Shown here: in pieces, positions 44,189 to 53,921 of the stretch
Numbering within the stretch: the first letter of the stretch is position 1
Layout: every line of letters begins with the position of its first letter
Assembly (NCBI GenBank): GCA_902578255.1
Contig: CACHCH010000001.1
Coordinates: 62,001-126,000 of the forward strand
Direction: 5' to 3'
DNA: 64,000 nt
DNA from: an uncultured Pelagibacteraceae bacterium
GTDB taxonomy: Bacteria > Pseudomonadota > Alphaproteobacteria > Pelagibacterales > Pelagibacteraceae
Notes under the pieces: model-generated
What the model saw: only the letters and a program-made list of their open reading frames with translations
Databases searched by the model: none
Told to the model about the DNA's origin: nothing
Program-made: the position numbers and the translations under genes

Positions 44189-45525
44189 GGAGAGGGATAC
44201 ATTACTTCCGGTAACCAAAGTGCAATTTGAGGAAATATGATTATTAATATTAATCCAATTACTTGTATCACCATAAATTGCATCATTCCTAGATATATAT
44301 CCTTTAAGTCCCAATCAGGAACAACACCTTTTAAAAAATATGCAGATAAAGCAACAGGCGGAGAGAGCCATGCTGTTTGTAAATTAACAGCAACTAGAAT
44401 TGCAAACCAAGTTAAATTAAATCCAAGTTCTTGAACTAAAGGTAATAGGATAGGCAACACAATTAACACTATAGGGACCCACTCTAATGGCCATCCTAAT
44501 AAAAAGATTGCTGCCATCATTATTGCCAAAATCCAATATTTATTAACCTCCAAGTTTAGTAAATAATCAGTTAAAAGAGATGGAGTTCCTAACTTTGAAA
44601 AAACAGCACCAAAGAAATTTGATGCTGCAACTAAAAACATAATTAAAGCGGTAATTTCTAATGTTTTAATTAAAGCTTCCTTTAAACCTTTGTAAGAGAA
44701 TTTTTTATATGCTAATGCCAAAACAATAGATCCAAAAGCACCCATCCCTGCTCCTTCTGTTGGAGTTGCTAGACCAAATAAAATACTTCCTAAAGCAAAA
44801 AATACTAATGCTGCTGGTGGAACTAAGCCCATAAAAAATTCAATCCATACTTTACCCATATTAGTAGGTCTTTCATTAGCTGGCAGCACTGGTCCTAATT
44901 TTGGATTTAGAAAACATCTTAGTGTAGTATACCCAGCATATAAACATGCTAACATAATTCCTGGAATAATAGCTGCAGCAAACAAATCTGTTACCGGAAT
45001 TTCTAAAACTGGACCCATGACTACTAACATGATACTTGGAGGAATTAGAATACCAAGTGTTCCACCTGCACAAATCAACCCAGCTGATAATCTTGTATCA
45101 TAACCAGATCTTATCATAGTTTTACCTGCCATAATTCCTAAAATTGTAACTGAAGCACCAACAATCCCGGTTGCTGCAGCAAAGATTGTAGATACAAACA
45201 TCACAGCATAGAATAATGCTCCTCTAGTTTTAGATAGCATTAACTGAACAGCATTAAATAATCTCTCCATTAAACCAGCTTGTTCCATCAAGATTCCCAT
45301 AAAAATAAAGAGAGGAACTGCAGCAAGGGTATTTTCGGTCATTATCATATTGAATTGCAAAGTCATTAGATAGAAGACCAATTTTCCAAAACCCCAATAA
45401 CCAAATACAAGACCTAAAAATATTAGAGTGAACGATATTGGAAAACCAATGAATATTGCAAATAACATGCAACCAATCATTATCGCGCCAATAATTTCAG
45501 GTGTAAAAAACTCCATTATGGCCAT
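44185..45525 (-). CDS. dctM: TRAP transporter large permease (DctM)
   Basis: FIGFPISFTLIFLGLVFGYWGFG; AVPLFIFMGILMEQAGLMERLFNAVQ; CAGGTLGILIPPSIMLVVMG; PTEGAGMGAFGS. Confidence 0.93.
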   Translation of the reverse strand: MAIMEFFTPEIIGAIMIGCMLFAIFIGFPISFTLIFLGLVFGYWGFGKLVFYLMTLQFNMIMTENTLAAVPLFIFMGILMEQAGLMERLFNAVQLMLSKTRGALFYAVMFVSTIFAAATGIVGASVTILGIMAGKTMIRSGYDTRLSAGLICAGGTLGILIPPSIMLVVMGPVLEIPVTDLFAAAIIPGIMLACLYAGYTTLRCFLNPKLGPVLPANERPTNMGKVWIEFFMGLVPPAALVFFALGSILFGLATPTEGAGMGAFGSIVLALAYKKFSYKGLKEALIKTLEITALIMFLVAASNFFGAVFSKLGTPSLLTDYLLNLEVNKYWILAIMMAAIFLLGWPLEWVPIVLIVLPILLPLVQELGFNLTWFAILVAVNLQTAWLSPPVALSAYFLKGVVPDWDLKDIYLGMMQFMVIQVIGLILIIIFPQIALWLPEVMYPSP

Positions 45526-46172
45526 CTTCCTTTGACAAAGGCATAGTAGCTTTTAAGAACTTCAGAAATTCCTTGTATTAAAAGTAAAAAGGCTCCTATA
45601 GGCATGCAGCTTTTAAGTGGCCACATTATAGGCATCCATGTTGTATCCATCGCCCTTTGAATTCTTACCTTACCACCCAAACATTCCATCAAATCAGATC
45701 TCCCACAAATTGATGTATAGGCATAATCAAAGCTTACCCAGAAAAATACTAAGAAACCTGGGAAGAAAAATAATAAATATAAAAATAAGTCAACTTTGGC
45801 TTGATTTCTCACTTTCCAATTTCGATATAAAAAATCTGCTCTTATGTGTATTCCTTTCGATAAAGTATATGCAGCACCTAACATGAATAAAGCGCCAGCT
45901 AACATCCTGCTAATATCAAAAGACCATAGGGTTGGACGATTAAAGAAATGTCTTCCAATAACCTCATATACCATAGCAAATATTAAAGGAATTGTGATCC
46001 AGCAAACAATTTTGCCAGTAATGAGCATATTTCTGTCAATAAATTCTATTGTTTTTGCCATCCAAGGATCCATATCCTTTGGCATTTTTGTGCTTGTTCG
46101 ACGTTCAGCTATAAGCTCATCAGTTATGTCCAAATTTTCACTTACATTTTCTTGAGACTTTTTATCAACCAT
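45516..46172 (-). CDS. dctQ: TRAP transporter small permease (DctQ)
   Basis: Four-TM protein, IPLIFAMVYEVIGRHFFNRPTLWSFDISRMLAGALFMLGAAYTLSKGIHIRADFLY; overlaps dctM start. Confidence 0.92.
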   Translation of the reverse strand: MVDKKSQENVSENLDITDELIAERRTSTKMPKDMDPWMAKTIEFIDRNMLITGKIVCWITIPLIFAMVYEVIGRHFFNRPTLWSFDISRMLAGALFMLGAAYTLSKGIHIRADFLYRNWKVRNQAKVDLFLYLLFFFPGFLVFFWVSFDYAYTSICGRSDLMECLGGKVRIQRAMDTTWMPIMWPLKSCMPIGAFLLLIQGISEVLKSYYAFVKGRWP

Positions 46173-46199
46173 TGAGCAATTTAATTAATTTTGATTATT

Positions 46200-46236
46200 A
46201 AAAAACGGGAATAAATAAAATTTATCCCCGTTTTAA
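46200..46236 (-). terminator. Intrinsic terminator / attenuator between dctP and dctQ
   Basis: 14-bp inverted repeat 46202-46215 / 46221-46234 (RNA AAAACGGGGAUAAA..UUUAUUCCCGUUUU, one G-U), followed on the minus strand by a U-run. Confidence 0.8.
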
Positions 46237-46244
46237 GTTAAGTT

Positions 46245-47333
46245 TTACTGTTGTTTTGCAAAAGCAGTTCCAATTGATGCATCAGATGTTTCCATTTGTG
46301 CAATAAACGGTACTACAATTTTCGCATGTGCAGTCATGTGCTCATAAACTTCTTTAAAGAAAGCATTTTCTGCAGCGTTCTTTTTAAGAGTTGCTTGAGC
46401 AGCATTCATGTACTCAGTGAAATAATCAGCAGGTGTATCCCATAATTTTACACCGTGATTTTCAGTAAGATCAATTAATGCTTTTCCATTTTCTACAGCT
46501 CTATTAGTAATGTTTCTAGTAATCATCGCTTCAGATGCAACTTCCATTGCATATTTTTGATGATCAGTTAGAGAATTATAAACATCACCATTGATATAAA
46601 TATCACCATTAACTACGTTTTGGTGTAAACCTTGTAGATAATAGTTTTTAAGAACTTTCTGGAAACCAAAAACTGAGTCTGGTTTTGGACAACACCATTC
46701 TGCAGCATCAATTGTTCCTTTTTCAAGTGCTGGTAATATATCACCACCTGATAAAGATACTGATGCTATTCCGATATCTTTGTATGTTTGTCCTGGGATT
46801 CCTGGAGGAGTTCTGAATCTATATTTTCTGAAGTCATCCATATTTTTAATTGGTTCTTTAAACCAACCTAATGCCTCAGGTCCTGATGACGCCATCACGA
46901 AACCCTTAACATTCATTCCCATTTCATTCCAAAGTCTGTCGTATAACTCTTTTCCACCATTATCAAAATACCATGCTAACCACGATTTAGTTGATAATCC
47001 TATTCCACCACCTGCAACAGGTGATCCGAATAACATAGCAGCTGGGTGATAGTTTGACCAGTAGTGTGTCCATGCAGCACCACCATCAACTAAACCTTTA
47101 TCAACAGCTTCTAAAGTTTCTTTCATACCAACAACTTCACCTTTTGATAAAAGTTCGAACACTAACTCTCCTCTAGTTAATTGCGTAACTCTATCAGTCC
47201 ACATCTTTACGATTTGACCATCATAAGAAGTTTTAGGAAAAGTAAGTTGGATTTTTAAAGTTTTAGCTGAAGCAGTGCCTATTAAAGAAACCGCAAAAAC
47301 TAAAGCTAAAATCATTGAAGTGATTTTTTTCAT
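46245..47333 (-). CDS. dctP: TRAP transporter substrate-binding protein (DctP family, TakP-like)
   Basis: Signal peptide; FELLSKGEVVGMKETLEAVDKGLVDGG; FRKYRFRTPPGIPGQTYKDIGIASVSLSGGDILPALEKGTIDAAEWCCPKPD. Confidence 0.93.
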   Translation of the reverse strand: MKKITSMILALVFAVSLIGTASAKTLKIQLTFPKTSYDGQIVKMWTDRVTQLTRGELVFELLSKGEVVGMKETLEAVDKGLVDGGAAWTHYWSNYHPAAMLFGSPVAGGGIGLSTKSWLAWYFDNGGKELYDRLWNEMGMNVKGFVMASSGPEALGWFKEPIKNMDDFRKYRFRTPPGIPGQTYKDIGIASVSLSGGDILPALEKGTIDAAEWCCPKPDSVFGFQKVLKNYYLQGLHQNVVNGDIYINGDVYNSLTDHQKYAMEVASEAMITRNITNRAVENGKALIDLTENHGVKLWDTPADYFTEYMNAAQATLKKNAAENAFFKEVYEHMTAHAKIVVPFIAQMETSDASIGTAFAKQQ

Positions 47334-47460
47334 TTATTTCCCTCTCTCTTTTTTTGTTTATTAAGACTTAATAAGCCTTAAGTAAACCTCATTGAAATTA
47401 AAAAGTAAAGGGTTTATAATATTTGTATTTTTTTAACTAAGCCCAAATACTAATTATAAT

Positions 47461-48387
47461 TTAGTCTTTGCCTTTTGGATCAAAAGGATAATTCCAAGTA
47501 TCACCACCAATTTTTTTGGATATACCTGAATAATCAGTATCTGCATCGCCTTCCTCACAAAAGTCTGTAAATATTTTTAAAGCTGCTTTTCCTAAAGGTG
47601 TATTTGCGTTAACTGCATTAGCAGCATCATTTGCTAATTTTAAATCTTTTTTCATCATTGCCGCTGTAAATCCTGGCCTGTATTTATTATTTGAAGGAAC
47701 TCCGTCTGTTAAATCAGGTATGGGAGTATAATTCGTTAATGCCCAGTTGTTACCAGATGCCTCTTTTACAATTTGATGAACTTTTTTTAAATCCATTTTT
47801 AGTCTCTTCGCTAACATTAAGGTTTCTGATGCTGCTATCATTGATATTCCAAGTGACATGTTATTACATATTTTTACTCCCACTCCACTTCCTTGCTCGC
47901 CTGCATGAAGTATTTTTTGTCCCATAATCTTTAAGATCGGTGTAGCTAATTTTACAGCTTCCTGGCTACCACCAACTAAAAAATTTAACTTACCAACTCT
48001 AGCCCCCATCACTCCTCCAGTAACAGGAGCATCAATCATTTTAACACCTAAAGATTTTGCGTGATCTCCTATCTTTAATGAAGTTTCAATATCAATAGTT
48101 GAACATTCAATAATTAAACTATCTTGAGAAATTTTTTTTAAAATTCCATTTTCGCCAAGATAAAGTTCTTGAACATGTTTTCCTTCAGGCAGCATAGATA
48201 TTATTGTTGATGAATTTGGCAAAAGTTCATCCAAAGAATTTACAACATTCAATCCAGTTTCTTTTGCAATTTTAACTGCTTGTTCTGAAACATCAAAAAC
48301 TTTAACTTGCTTTCCTGCATTTACTAATTGTTGAGCCATAGGATTACCCATGTTTCCAACTCCAATGAATGCTATATGCTTACTCAT
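47461..48387 (-). CDS. NAD(P)-dependent 3-hydroxyisobutyrate dehydrogenase-like oxidoreductase
   Basis: IAFIGVGNMGNPMAQQLVNAGKQVKVFDVS; DAPVTGGVMGARVGKLNFLVGG; GVGVKICNNM. Confidence 0.9.
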   Translation of the reverse strand: MSKHIAFIGVGNMGNPMAQQLVNAGKQVKVFDVSEQAVKIAKETGLNVVNSLDELLPNSSTIISMLPEGKHVQELYLGENGILKKISQDSLIIECSTIDIETSLKIGDHAKSLGVKMIDAPVTGGVMGARVGKLNFLVGGSQEAVKLATPILKIMGQKILHAGEQGSGVGVKICNNMSLGISMIAASETLMLAKRLKMDLKKVHQIVKEASGNNWALTNYTPIPDLTDGVPSNNKYRPGFTAAMMKKDLKLANDAANAVNANTPLGKAALKIFTDFCEEGDADTDYSGISKKIGGDTWNYPFDPKGKD

Positions 48388-49897
48388 CTATATTTGAATT
48401 TCCTCTATTAATTAATACAGTTTTGCTTTGAGTGAAATGATTTATCATACTATCAAATGCATATTCTTTTCCCAGACCACTCATTTTTAATCCACCATAA
48501 GATACATTTGCTCTTGGAGCTACACATTGATTTACTTGAACAAAACCTGCTTCAATTTCTTCAACAAATTGAAGGGCTCTTGATAAATTTTGTGTCCATA
48601 AAACTGCTGACAATCCAAAAGGAGTATTGTTTGCACTTTTTAATACATCATCAAATGACTTAAATGGAATGGCACAAGCAACTGGACCAAATATTTCCTC
48701 TTGGCATACAGGTGATTCTACTGGAACACCAGACAGCAAGGTTGGTTCGTAAAAGAAACCTTCTTTATGGTCACCACCCTTTTTTTGATTACCCCCATGT
48801 AAAACTTTGGTTGATGAATTCTCCTTAGCAATCTTCATATAATGTAAAGTTCGATTTAATTGTTCCTCTGAAATAATTGCCCCAATATCTGATTTTTCAT
48901 CTAAAGCATTTCCCATTTTAAGGTTTGTTAATTTATTGACTACACCATCTAAAACTTTGTCATAAATTTTTTCCTGTATGTAAACCCTAGATCCGGCAGT
49001 GCATGCTTGTCCTTGTCTTGTGTATCTCATACCATCAATCACACCAGGTATAGCAATATCAAGATCTGCATCACTCATAATTATATTAGGATTTTTTCCT
49101 CCAAGTTCTAAAGTTACAGGACAAAGTTTCGGAGCAGCTTTTTGAGCTATAATTTTTCCAACACTAAATGAGCCCGTGAAAGTAATTTTTCTTACATCAG
49201 GATGAGATAATAATGGCTCTCCACATTCTTCTCCATATCCAGAAATGACATTTAAAACTCCAGGAGGAAGCTCCTGCTGAAAAATTTCAGCTAATAATAA
49301 AGCACAGAAAGGTGCTTGTTCAGCAGTTTTCAAAACAACGGTGTTACCTGCTACAATTGCTGGAGCTATCTTTGCAACAGTTAAAAATAAAGGAGCATTC
49401 CACGGTACAATAGCGCATACCACACCTATTGGGTCTCTTGTTGTAAAATGCAAAGTATTTTGGATATTAGGAGGATAATTTTCACCTTTTATCTCTCCTG
49501 ATAAACCTGCAAACATTCTCGTTAGTTCTATTGATGCTGCTGTTTCAGGTTTTGCTTGTGTTCTTAAAGCATTCCCAGTGTCCAATGCAAGTAAAGTTTC
49601 AATCTCATCTCTTCTTTCTTCAAGTTTTCTAGCACCCTGTTCTACCAATCTTCCTCTTTCTCGTGCAGGAATTTTTTTCCATTCTTTAAAAGCACTTAGA
49701 GAAGATTTTACTGCATGATTAACATCAACTTTATTACATTTAGGAGCATTACCAATACTTTCTCCTGTACTGGGGTTTATCACCTTAATCTTGCTATCCG
49801 TTGATGGAGAAATTAATTTACCATCAATTAAAATTTTATTTGATAATCTTTTTGCATTTTTATTTGCTTTTTCAAAATTACTCAAAAAGTCACTCAC
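48380..49897 (-). CDS. Aldehyde dehydrogenase family protein
   Basis: VPWNAPLFLTVAKIAPAIVAGNTVVLKTAEQAP; VTLELGGKNPNII; RQGQACTAGSR; CQEEIFGPV. Confidence 0.93.
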   Translation of the reverse strand: MSDFLSNFEKANKNAKRLSNKILIDGKLISPSTDSKIKVINPSTGESIGNAPKCNKVDVNHAVKSSLSAFKEWKKIPARERGRLVEQGARKLEERRDEIETLLALDTGNALRTQAKPETAASIELTRMFAGLSGEIKGENYPPNIQNTLHFTTRDPIGVVCAIVPWNAPLFLTVAKIAPAIVAGNTVVLKTAEQAPFCALLLAEIFQQELPPGVLNVISGYGEECGEPLLSHPDVRKITFTGSFSVGKIIAQKAAPKLCPVTLELGGKNPNIIMSDADLDIAIPGVIDGMRYTRQGQACTAGSRVYIQEKIYDKVLDGVVNKLTNLKMGNALDEKSDIGAIISEEQLNRTLHYMKIAKENSSTKVLHGGNQKKGGDHKEGFFYEPTLLSGVPVESPVCQEEIFGPVACAIPFKSFDDVLKSANNTPFGLSAVLWTQNLSRALQFVEEIEAGFVQVNQCVAPRANVSYGGLKMSGLGKEYAFDSMINHFTQSKTVLINRGNSNIDE

Positions 49898-49899
49898 AA

Positions 49900-50670
49900 T
49901 TATATTTCGCCTTCCCTAGTTTTAGCTGCTAGCCAACCGCCATCTATTTTGATCTCTGATCCATTAATAAAATCAGACTCACTCGAAGATAAAAAAACTG
50001 CTGCACCAACTATGTCAGATGGTTGTCCCCATCTACCGACTATTGTTTCTTTTCCCCATTTTGCACCGTGAGTTGGATCTTCAGCATATTTTTTATTGAA
50101 CGGGGTAGATATTAGGCCTGGGCAAATTGTATTAACGTTTATATTAGTTCCCTTCAAATCAATTGCTAAAGCTCTGGTCAATCCTAATATTCCACTTTTC
50201 GCTGCAACATAACCCACACGATCAGGTCTTCCCATAAAGCTAGCAATTGAACCAAAGTTTATAATTTTACCTTTACCGATTTTTTTCATTTGAGGAATTA
50301 CTGCTTGGCAACAAATATATGGTCCAGTTAGATTTACAGAAATCATATCATTCCAATCGTTTAAACTGTGTTCCTCAAGTTTCTTAACATGCCTTATACC
50401 TGCATTATTGATTAATATATCTATTTGCTTAAATTGTTTAAGAGTTTCTGATATTAAATTTCTAACACTCTGTTCATTTGAAACATTTGTTTCTACATAA
50501 ATTGCATCCCCACCATTTTGAGTTATAGTTTTAATAACATTTGAGGAATTTTTTTTATCTAAATCTGCAATAACAATTTTAGCTCCTTCTTTTACAAGTC
50601 CTAAACAAATTTCTTCTCCTATTCCCTTTCCTCCGCCAGTCACAATTGCAACTTTATTTTTTAATTTCAT
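49900..50670 (-). CDS. SDR family NAD(P)-dependent oxidoreductase
   Basis: VAIVTGGGKGIGEEI; NNAG; YVAAKSG; ICPGLISTPFNKK; INGSEIKIDGGW. Confidence 0.92.
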   Translation of the reverse strand: MKLKNKVAIVTGGGKGIGEEICLGLVKEGAKIVIADLDKKNSSNVIKTITQNGGDAIYVETNVSNEQSVRNLISETLKQFKQIDILINNAGIRHVKKLEEHSLNDWNDMISVNLTGPYICCQAVIPQMKKIGKGKIINFGSIASFMGRPDRVGYVAAKSGILGLTRALAIDLKGTNINVNTICPGLISTPFNKKYAEDPTHGAKWGKETIVGRWGQPSDIVGAAVFLSSSESDFINGSEIKIDGGWLAAKTREGEI

Positions 50671-50726
50671 AAGTAATAATAAATATTATTTCTATAACAA
50701 ATACAAAAAAAAATTATAAATAAAGG

Positions 50727-51470
50727 CTAATTATATTTTTCAAGAGGCTTATTGCTGTTTATCCAAGATTGTATTCCACCATCAAGTACATATACATTTG
50801 TAAAACCCAAATCTTCTGCAAAAGCATTCCCTAAAATTTCAGCTGTTTTTCCATCATGGCTTATAAAAATTAGCTCAATTCCTTGCGACTCTTCCCCTGC
50901 TAAAGCTCTTATTTTATCCAATAAATAAACATTAAATTTTCCATCAATATTAAATGCTGTTTCTTGAAATGATCCTTTAATTACTCCAGTCTTTTTCCAT
51001 TGATTGTCCAATCTAATATCTAGAGCTACTGCGTTTTCTTTAATTAATTTTTCTAATTTTTTACTGTCAATTTTTTCATAATTTGGATTTAAAACATCTA
51101 AAATAATAAATTCAAAAATCAAATTTGAATTAGGTGGTATTAATTCCCCTGCTCCCTTTTCTCCATAGGCTAAACTTGGAGGTATTTTAATTTTTCTTTT
51201 AGATCCTTTGTTTTCACCTAATATTCCTTGCTCAAATCCTGGAATAACTTCCTTCATTCCTATTTGAAATACTAAAGGTTTATCTTTACCAACATTTGTA
51301 TCGAAAATTTTTCCATCTTCAAAAAAACCGGTGTACTCAATTTTAACCCAAGAATGGTTTACCACTTTTAAACCATCTCCTTTAGTATCACTAATGATTT
51401 CAATATTTTCTGCAAACAAAACGTTACTGTTAAACAGAATTAAAAAAGTTAGAAAAAGTATTTTTTTCAT
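50727..51470 (-). CDS. Secreted FKBP-type peptidyl-prolyl isomerase fused to a C-terminal rhodanese-like domain
   Basis: Signal peptide; VKIEYTGFFEDGKIFDTNVGKDKPLVFQIGMKEVIPGFEQGILG; IPPSLAYGEKGAGELIPPNSNLIFE; then LEKLIKENAVALDIRLDNQW...GFTNVYVLDGGIQSW. Confidence 0.87.
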   Translation of the reverse strand: MKKILFLTFLILFNSNVLFAENIEIISDTKGDGLKVVNHSWVKIEYTGFFEDGKIFDTNVGKDKPLVFQIGMKEVIPGFEQGILGENKGSKRKIKIPPSLAYGEKGAGELIPPNSNLIFEFIILDVLNPNYEKIDSKKLEKLIKENAVALDIRLDNQWKKTGVIKGSFQETAFNIDGKFNVYLLDKIRALAGEESQGIELIFISHDGKTAEILGNAFAEDLGFTNVYVLDGGIQSWINSNKPLEKYN

Positions 51471-53065
51471 TTTAAAGAGATATTAAATCCCTTATACATT
51501 TTTTTTTGAACTTTATTACAGATTTCTCTATACTGAGGCAATCCTGCTGGGTATGGTATAAATTTTTTTGGCTTACCTGGAATATTATCGCCTTTATACC
51601 AAGAATTTTTTGCTTTCATAAATAAAGATTTATTAGCAAGAATATTTATTTCATTTACCCAGTTTTCAGTTTCTTTAATGCCTGGTTCTACTTTGCTACA
51701 TCCAACTTTTTCTAAATATTTAATAAACTTTGATATCCATTCTACATGTTGCTCAATCTGGGCAGGCACGTTGGTTAGTACAGAAGGACTTCCTGGTCCA
51801 GAGATAACAAAAAAATTTGGAAAATTGGGTATCATAATTCCTAAAAAAGTTCTTGGACCATTTTTCCAATATTTTTTTAATTTAATCTTTTTTCTTCCAG
51901 TCAAATTTAAAGACAATATAGAACCTGACAACGCATCATAACCTGTTGCAAAAATTATTTTATCAAACTTCAATTCTTCATTTTTTGTCTTAATGCCTTT
52001 TTTTGTAATCTTAATTATTGGATTTGTTTTTAAATCAACTAATTGAACATTTTTTCTATTAAATATTTCAAAATAATTTGTATTTAAAGTTGGTCTTTTT
52101 GTAGTGAATGGATGTCCAAAATCTGTGAGTATTTTTGCAATATGTTTATCCTTAACTATTCTTTTAATTTTATCTCCTATAAAATTTGATACTATTTTAT
52201 TAGCAGTTATTTTTTTAGTAATATCACTAAAACATGCTCTAAATGATAAACCACCATTTAACCATGCCCTCTCTAAAATTTTTAATCTTTTACTTTCTGT
52301 AAATTCAAAAATAGACTTTTTTGAAAAATGAAACGCATGTCCTCCAGGTGTTTTTTTAAGTAAATTTTTAATATAATTATATTTGTCTAATGTATTTTTT
52401 ATAAAAGTTTTTGTAAGCTTTTTGTTTCTTGCAGGAACACTATAGTTAGGTGTTCTTTGAAAAACTGTCAGTGATTTTACCGATTTTGCTAATACTGGAG
52501 CAATTTGTATTCCACTTGAACCTGTTCCAATTTGTGCAACTTTTTGATTCTTAAAACTTATTTTTTTGTTTGGCCATCTCCCAGTATGATACCATCCACC
52601 TTTAAAGTTTTTGAGACCTCTAATATTAGGTATATTTGTTGCAGATAGTGATCCAACAGCACTTATTAAATATTTACAGTAAAATATTTTATTCTTATTT
52701 GTTTTAACTCTCCATAAATTTTTTTCATCTAAGTAAACAGCTGAATTAACTCTGTTATTAAAAATTATATCCTTTTTTAAGCTAAGTTTTTTTTCTACAT
52801 ATTTTAGATATCTTAAAATTTCCTTTTGCTTAGGATATCTTTCTTTCCATTTCCAATTTTTATAGATTTCCTTTGAAAAAGTGTAACAATAGATGTGGCT
52901 TTCAGTATCACACCTTGAACCTGGGTATTTATTCCAATACCAAGTACCTCCAACTTCTTTACCCTCCTCAATAACAAGAGTTTTGAGGCCTATCTGATCT
53001 CTACACTGATGCAATTGGTATAAACCAGAAAAACCAGCTCCTATAATTATTGCGTCTAAATACAA
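51467..53065 (-). CDS. FAD-dependent Baeyer-Villiger-type monooxygenase (ORF track start 53122; TTG at 53065 is more consistent with the upstream gene's stop)
   Basis: GAGFSG Rossmann; type I BVMO fingerprint FKGGWYHTGRW (FxGxxxHxxxW); second GTGSSG motif. Confidence 0.88.
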   Translation of the reverse strand: MYLDAIIIGAGFSGLYQLHQCRDQIGLKTLVIEEGKEVGGTWYWNKYPGSRCDTESHIYCYTFSKEIYKNWKWKERYPKQKEILRYLKYVEKKLSLKKDIIFNNRVNSAVYLDEKNLWRVKTNKNKIFYCKYLISAVGSLSATNIPNIRGLKNFKGGWYHTGRWPNKKISFKNQKVAQIGTGSSGIQIAPVLAKSVKSLTVFQRTPNYSVPARNKKLTKTFIKNTLDKYNYIKNLLKKTPGGHAFHFSKKSIFEFTESKRLKILERAWLNGGLSFRACFSDITKKITANKIVSNFIGDKIKRIVKDKHIAKILTDFGHPFTTKRPTLNTNYFEIFNRKNVQLVDLKTNPIIKITKKGIKTKNEELKFDKIIFATGYDALSGSILSLNLTGRKKIKLKKYWKNGPRTFLGIMIPNFPNFFVISGPGSPSVLTNVPAQIEQHVEWISKFIKYLEKVGCSKVEPGIKETENWVNEINILANKSLFMKAKNSWYKGDNIPGKPKKFIPYPAGLPQYREICNKVQKKMYKGFNISLK

Positions 53066-53069
53066 TTTT

Positions 53070-53834
53070 CTAAAAGGTAGTATGATTTTTAAAAATTTTA
53101 TTTCCACCTCTGTTTTTGCCACTAATTAAGTGAAGCTGTCTTTGAAGTGAATATCCAATTTTGTCTTCTATGCTTTTAGCTCCTACATGGTCGAAAAAAG
53201 ATGTGGCAGGCATGTACCTATAAGTAAGTCCAGCTCTTCTCTTTCCAGAATTATTTGCTCTTGACCCATGAAATAAATAAACATCATGTAATGAAAACAT
53301 TCCTGGATTTAAGTGAACTGATTTTGCTTTATATTTTATTTCATCAATATTTTTTAAAGTTTGATTCAAAGTTACATTTGTAGACTCCAAAGTATTATGC
53401 TCAGCCAAATTTCTGTCCAAATGGGATCCTGGTATGTATTGTAATGGACCATTTTCTTCTGTAACTTCATCGATTGACAACCATACTGTTACGGACTCTA
53501 ATGGTTTGATAGGCCAGTATTCACCATCTTGGTGCCAAGGAGTTTCTTTTCCATTTTTTTCTTTTTTACAAAATAATGAAGAACCCCAAAGAATTATATC
53601 TTCACCTAGTAATTGTTTAACTTCCTCTATAATTTCTGGATAAAGCGCAAATTCTAAAAATTTACTATCCCTTTCATATAATCCACTTACAAATTCGTTA
53701 TTCTCATCTTTATGATCTTCAAGATATTTGTCTAAAGCGGAATTTAAATCTTTAACTTTATCTTTGGATAACTGAGTTGAACTTTTTACTAATCCATCAG
53801 TATTATAAGTTTTTATTTGACTATCAGATAGCAT
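53070..53834 (-). CDS. Phytanoyl-CoA dioxygenase (PhyH) family protein
   Basis: TPWHQDGEYWPIKPLESVTVWLSIDEVTEENGPLQYIPGSH; FSLHDVYLFHGSRANNSGKRRAGLTYRYMP. Confidence 0.9.
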   Translation of the reverse strand: MLSDSQIKTYNTDGLVKSSTQLSKDKVKDLNSALDKYLEDHKDENNEFVSGLYERDSKFLEFALYPEIIEEVKQLLGEDIILWGSSLFCKKEKNGKETPWHQDGEYWPIKPLESVTVWLSIDEVTEENGPLQYIPGSHLDRNLAEHNTLESTNVTLNQTLKNIDEIKYKAKSVHLNPGMFSLHDVYLFHGSRANNSGKRRAGLTYRYMPATSFFDHVGAKSIEDKIGYSLQRQLHLISGKNRGGNKIFKNHTTF

Positions 53835-53921
53835 AAATAAACGTATTAAATATTTATTTTAATGTCAAATTGTAAACTAGTTATCTGGATTATTTAAATT
53901 TTTTAATTTATAAAACATTTA

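Noticed and set aside
44876-45472. Minus-strand 65-72 aa ORFs within dctM
   Set aside because: Out-of-frame on the same strand as the well-supported dctM; Cys/Ser/Tyr-rich shadow frames.
47334-47460. Possible riboswitch upstream of dctP
   Set aside because: Only a small ACTTAA/TTAAGT hairpin and a purine-rich RBS are visible; no match to a riboswitch core I know.
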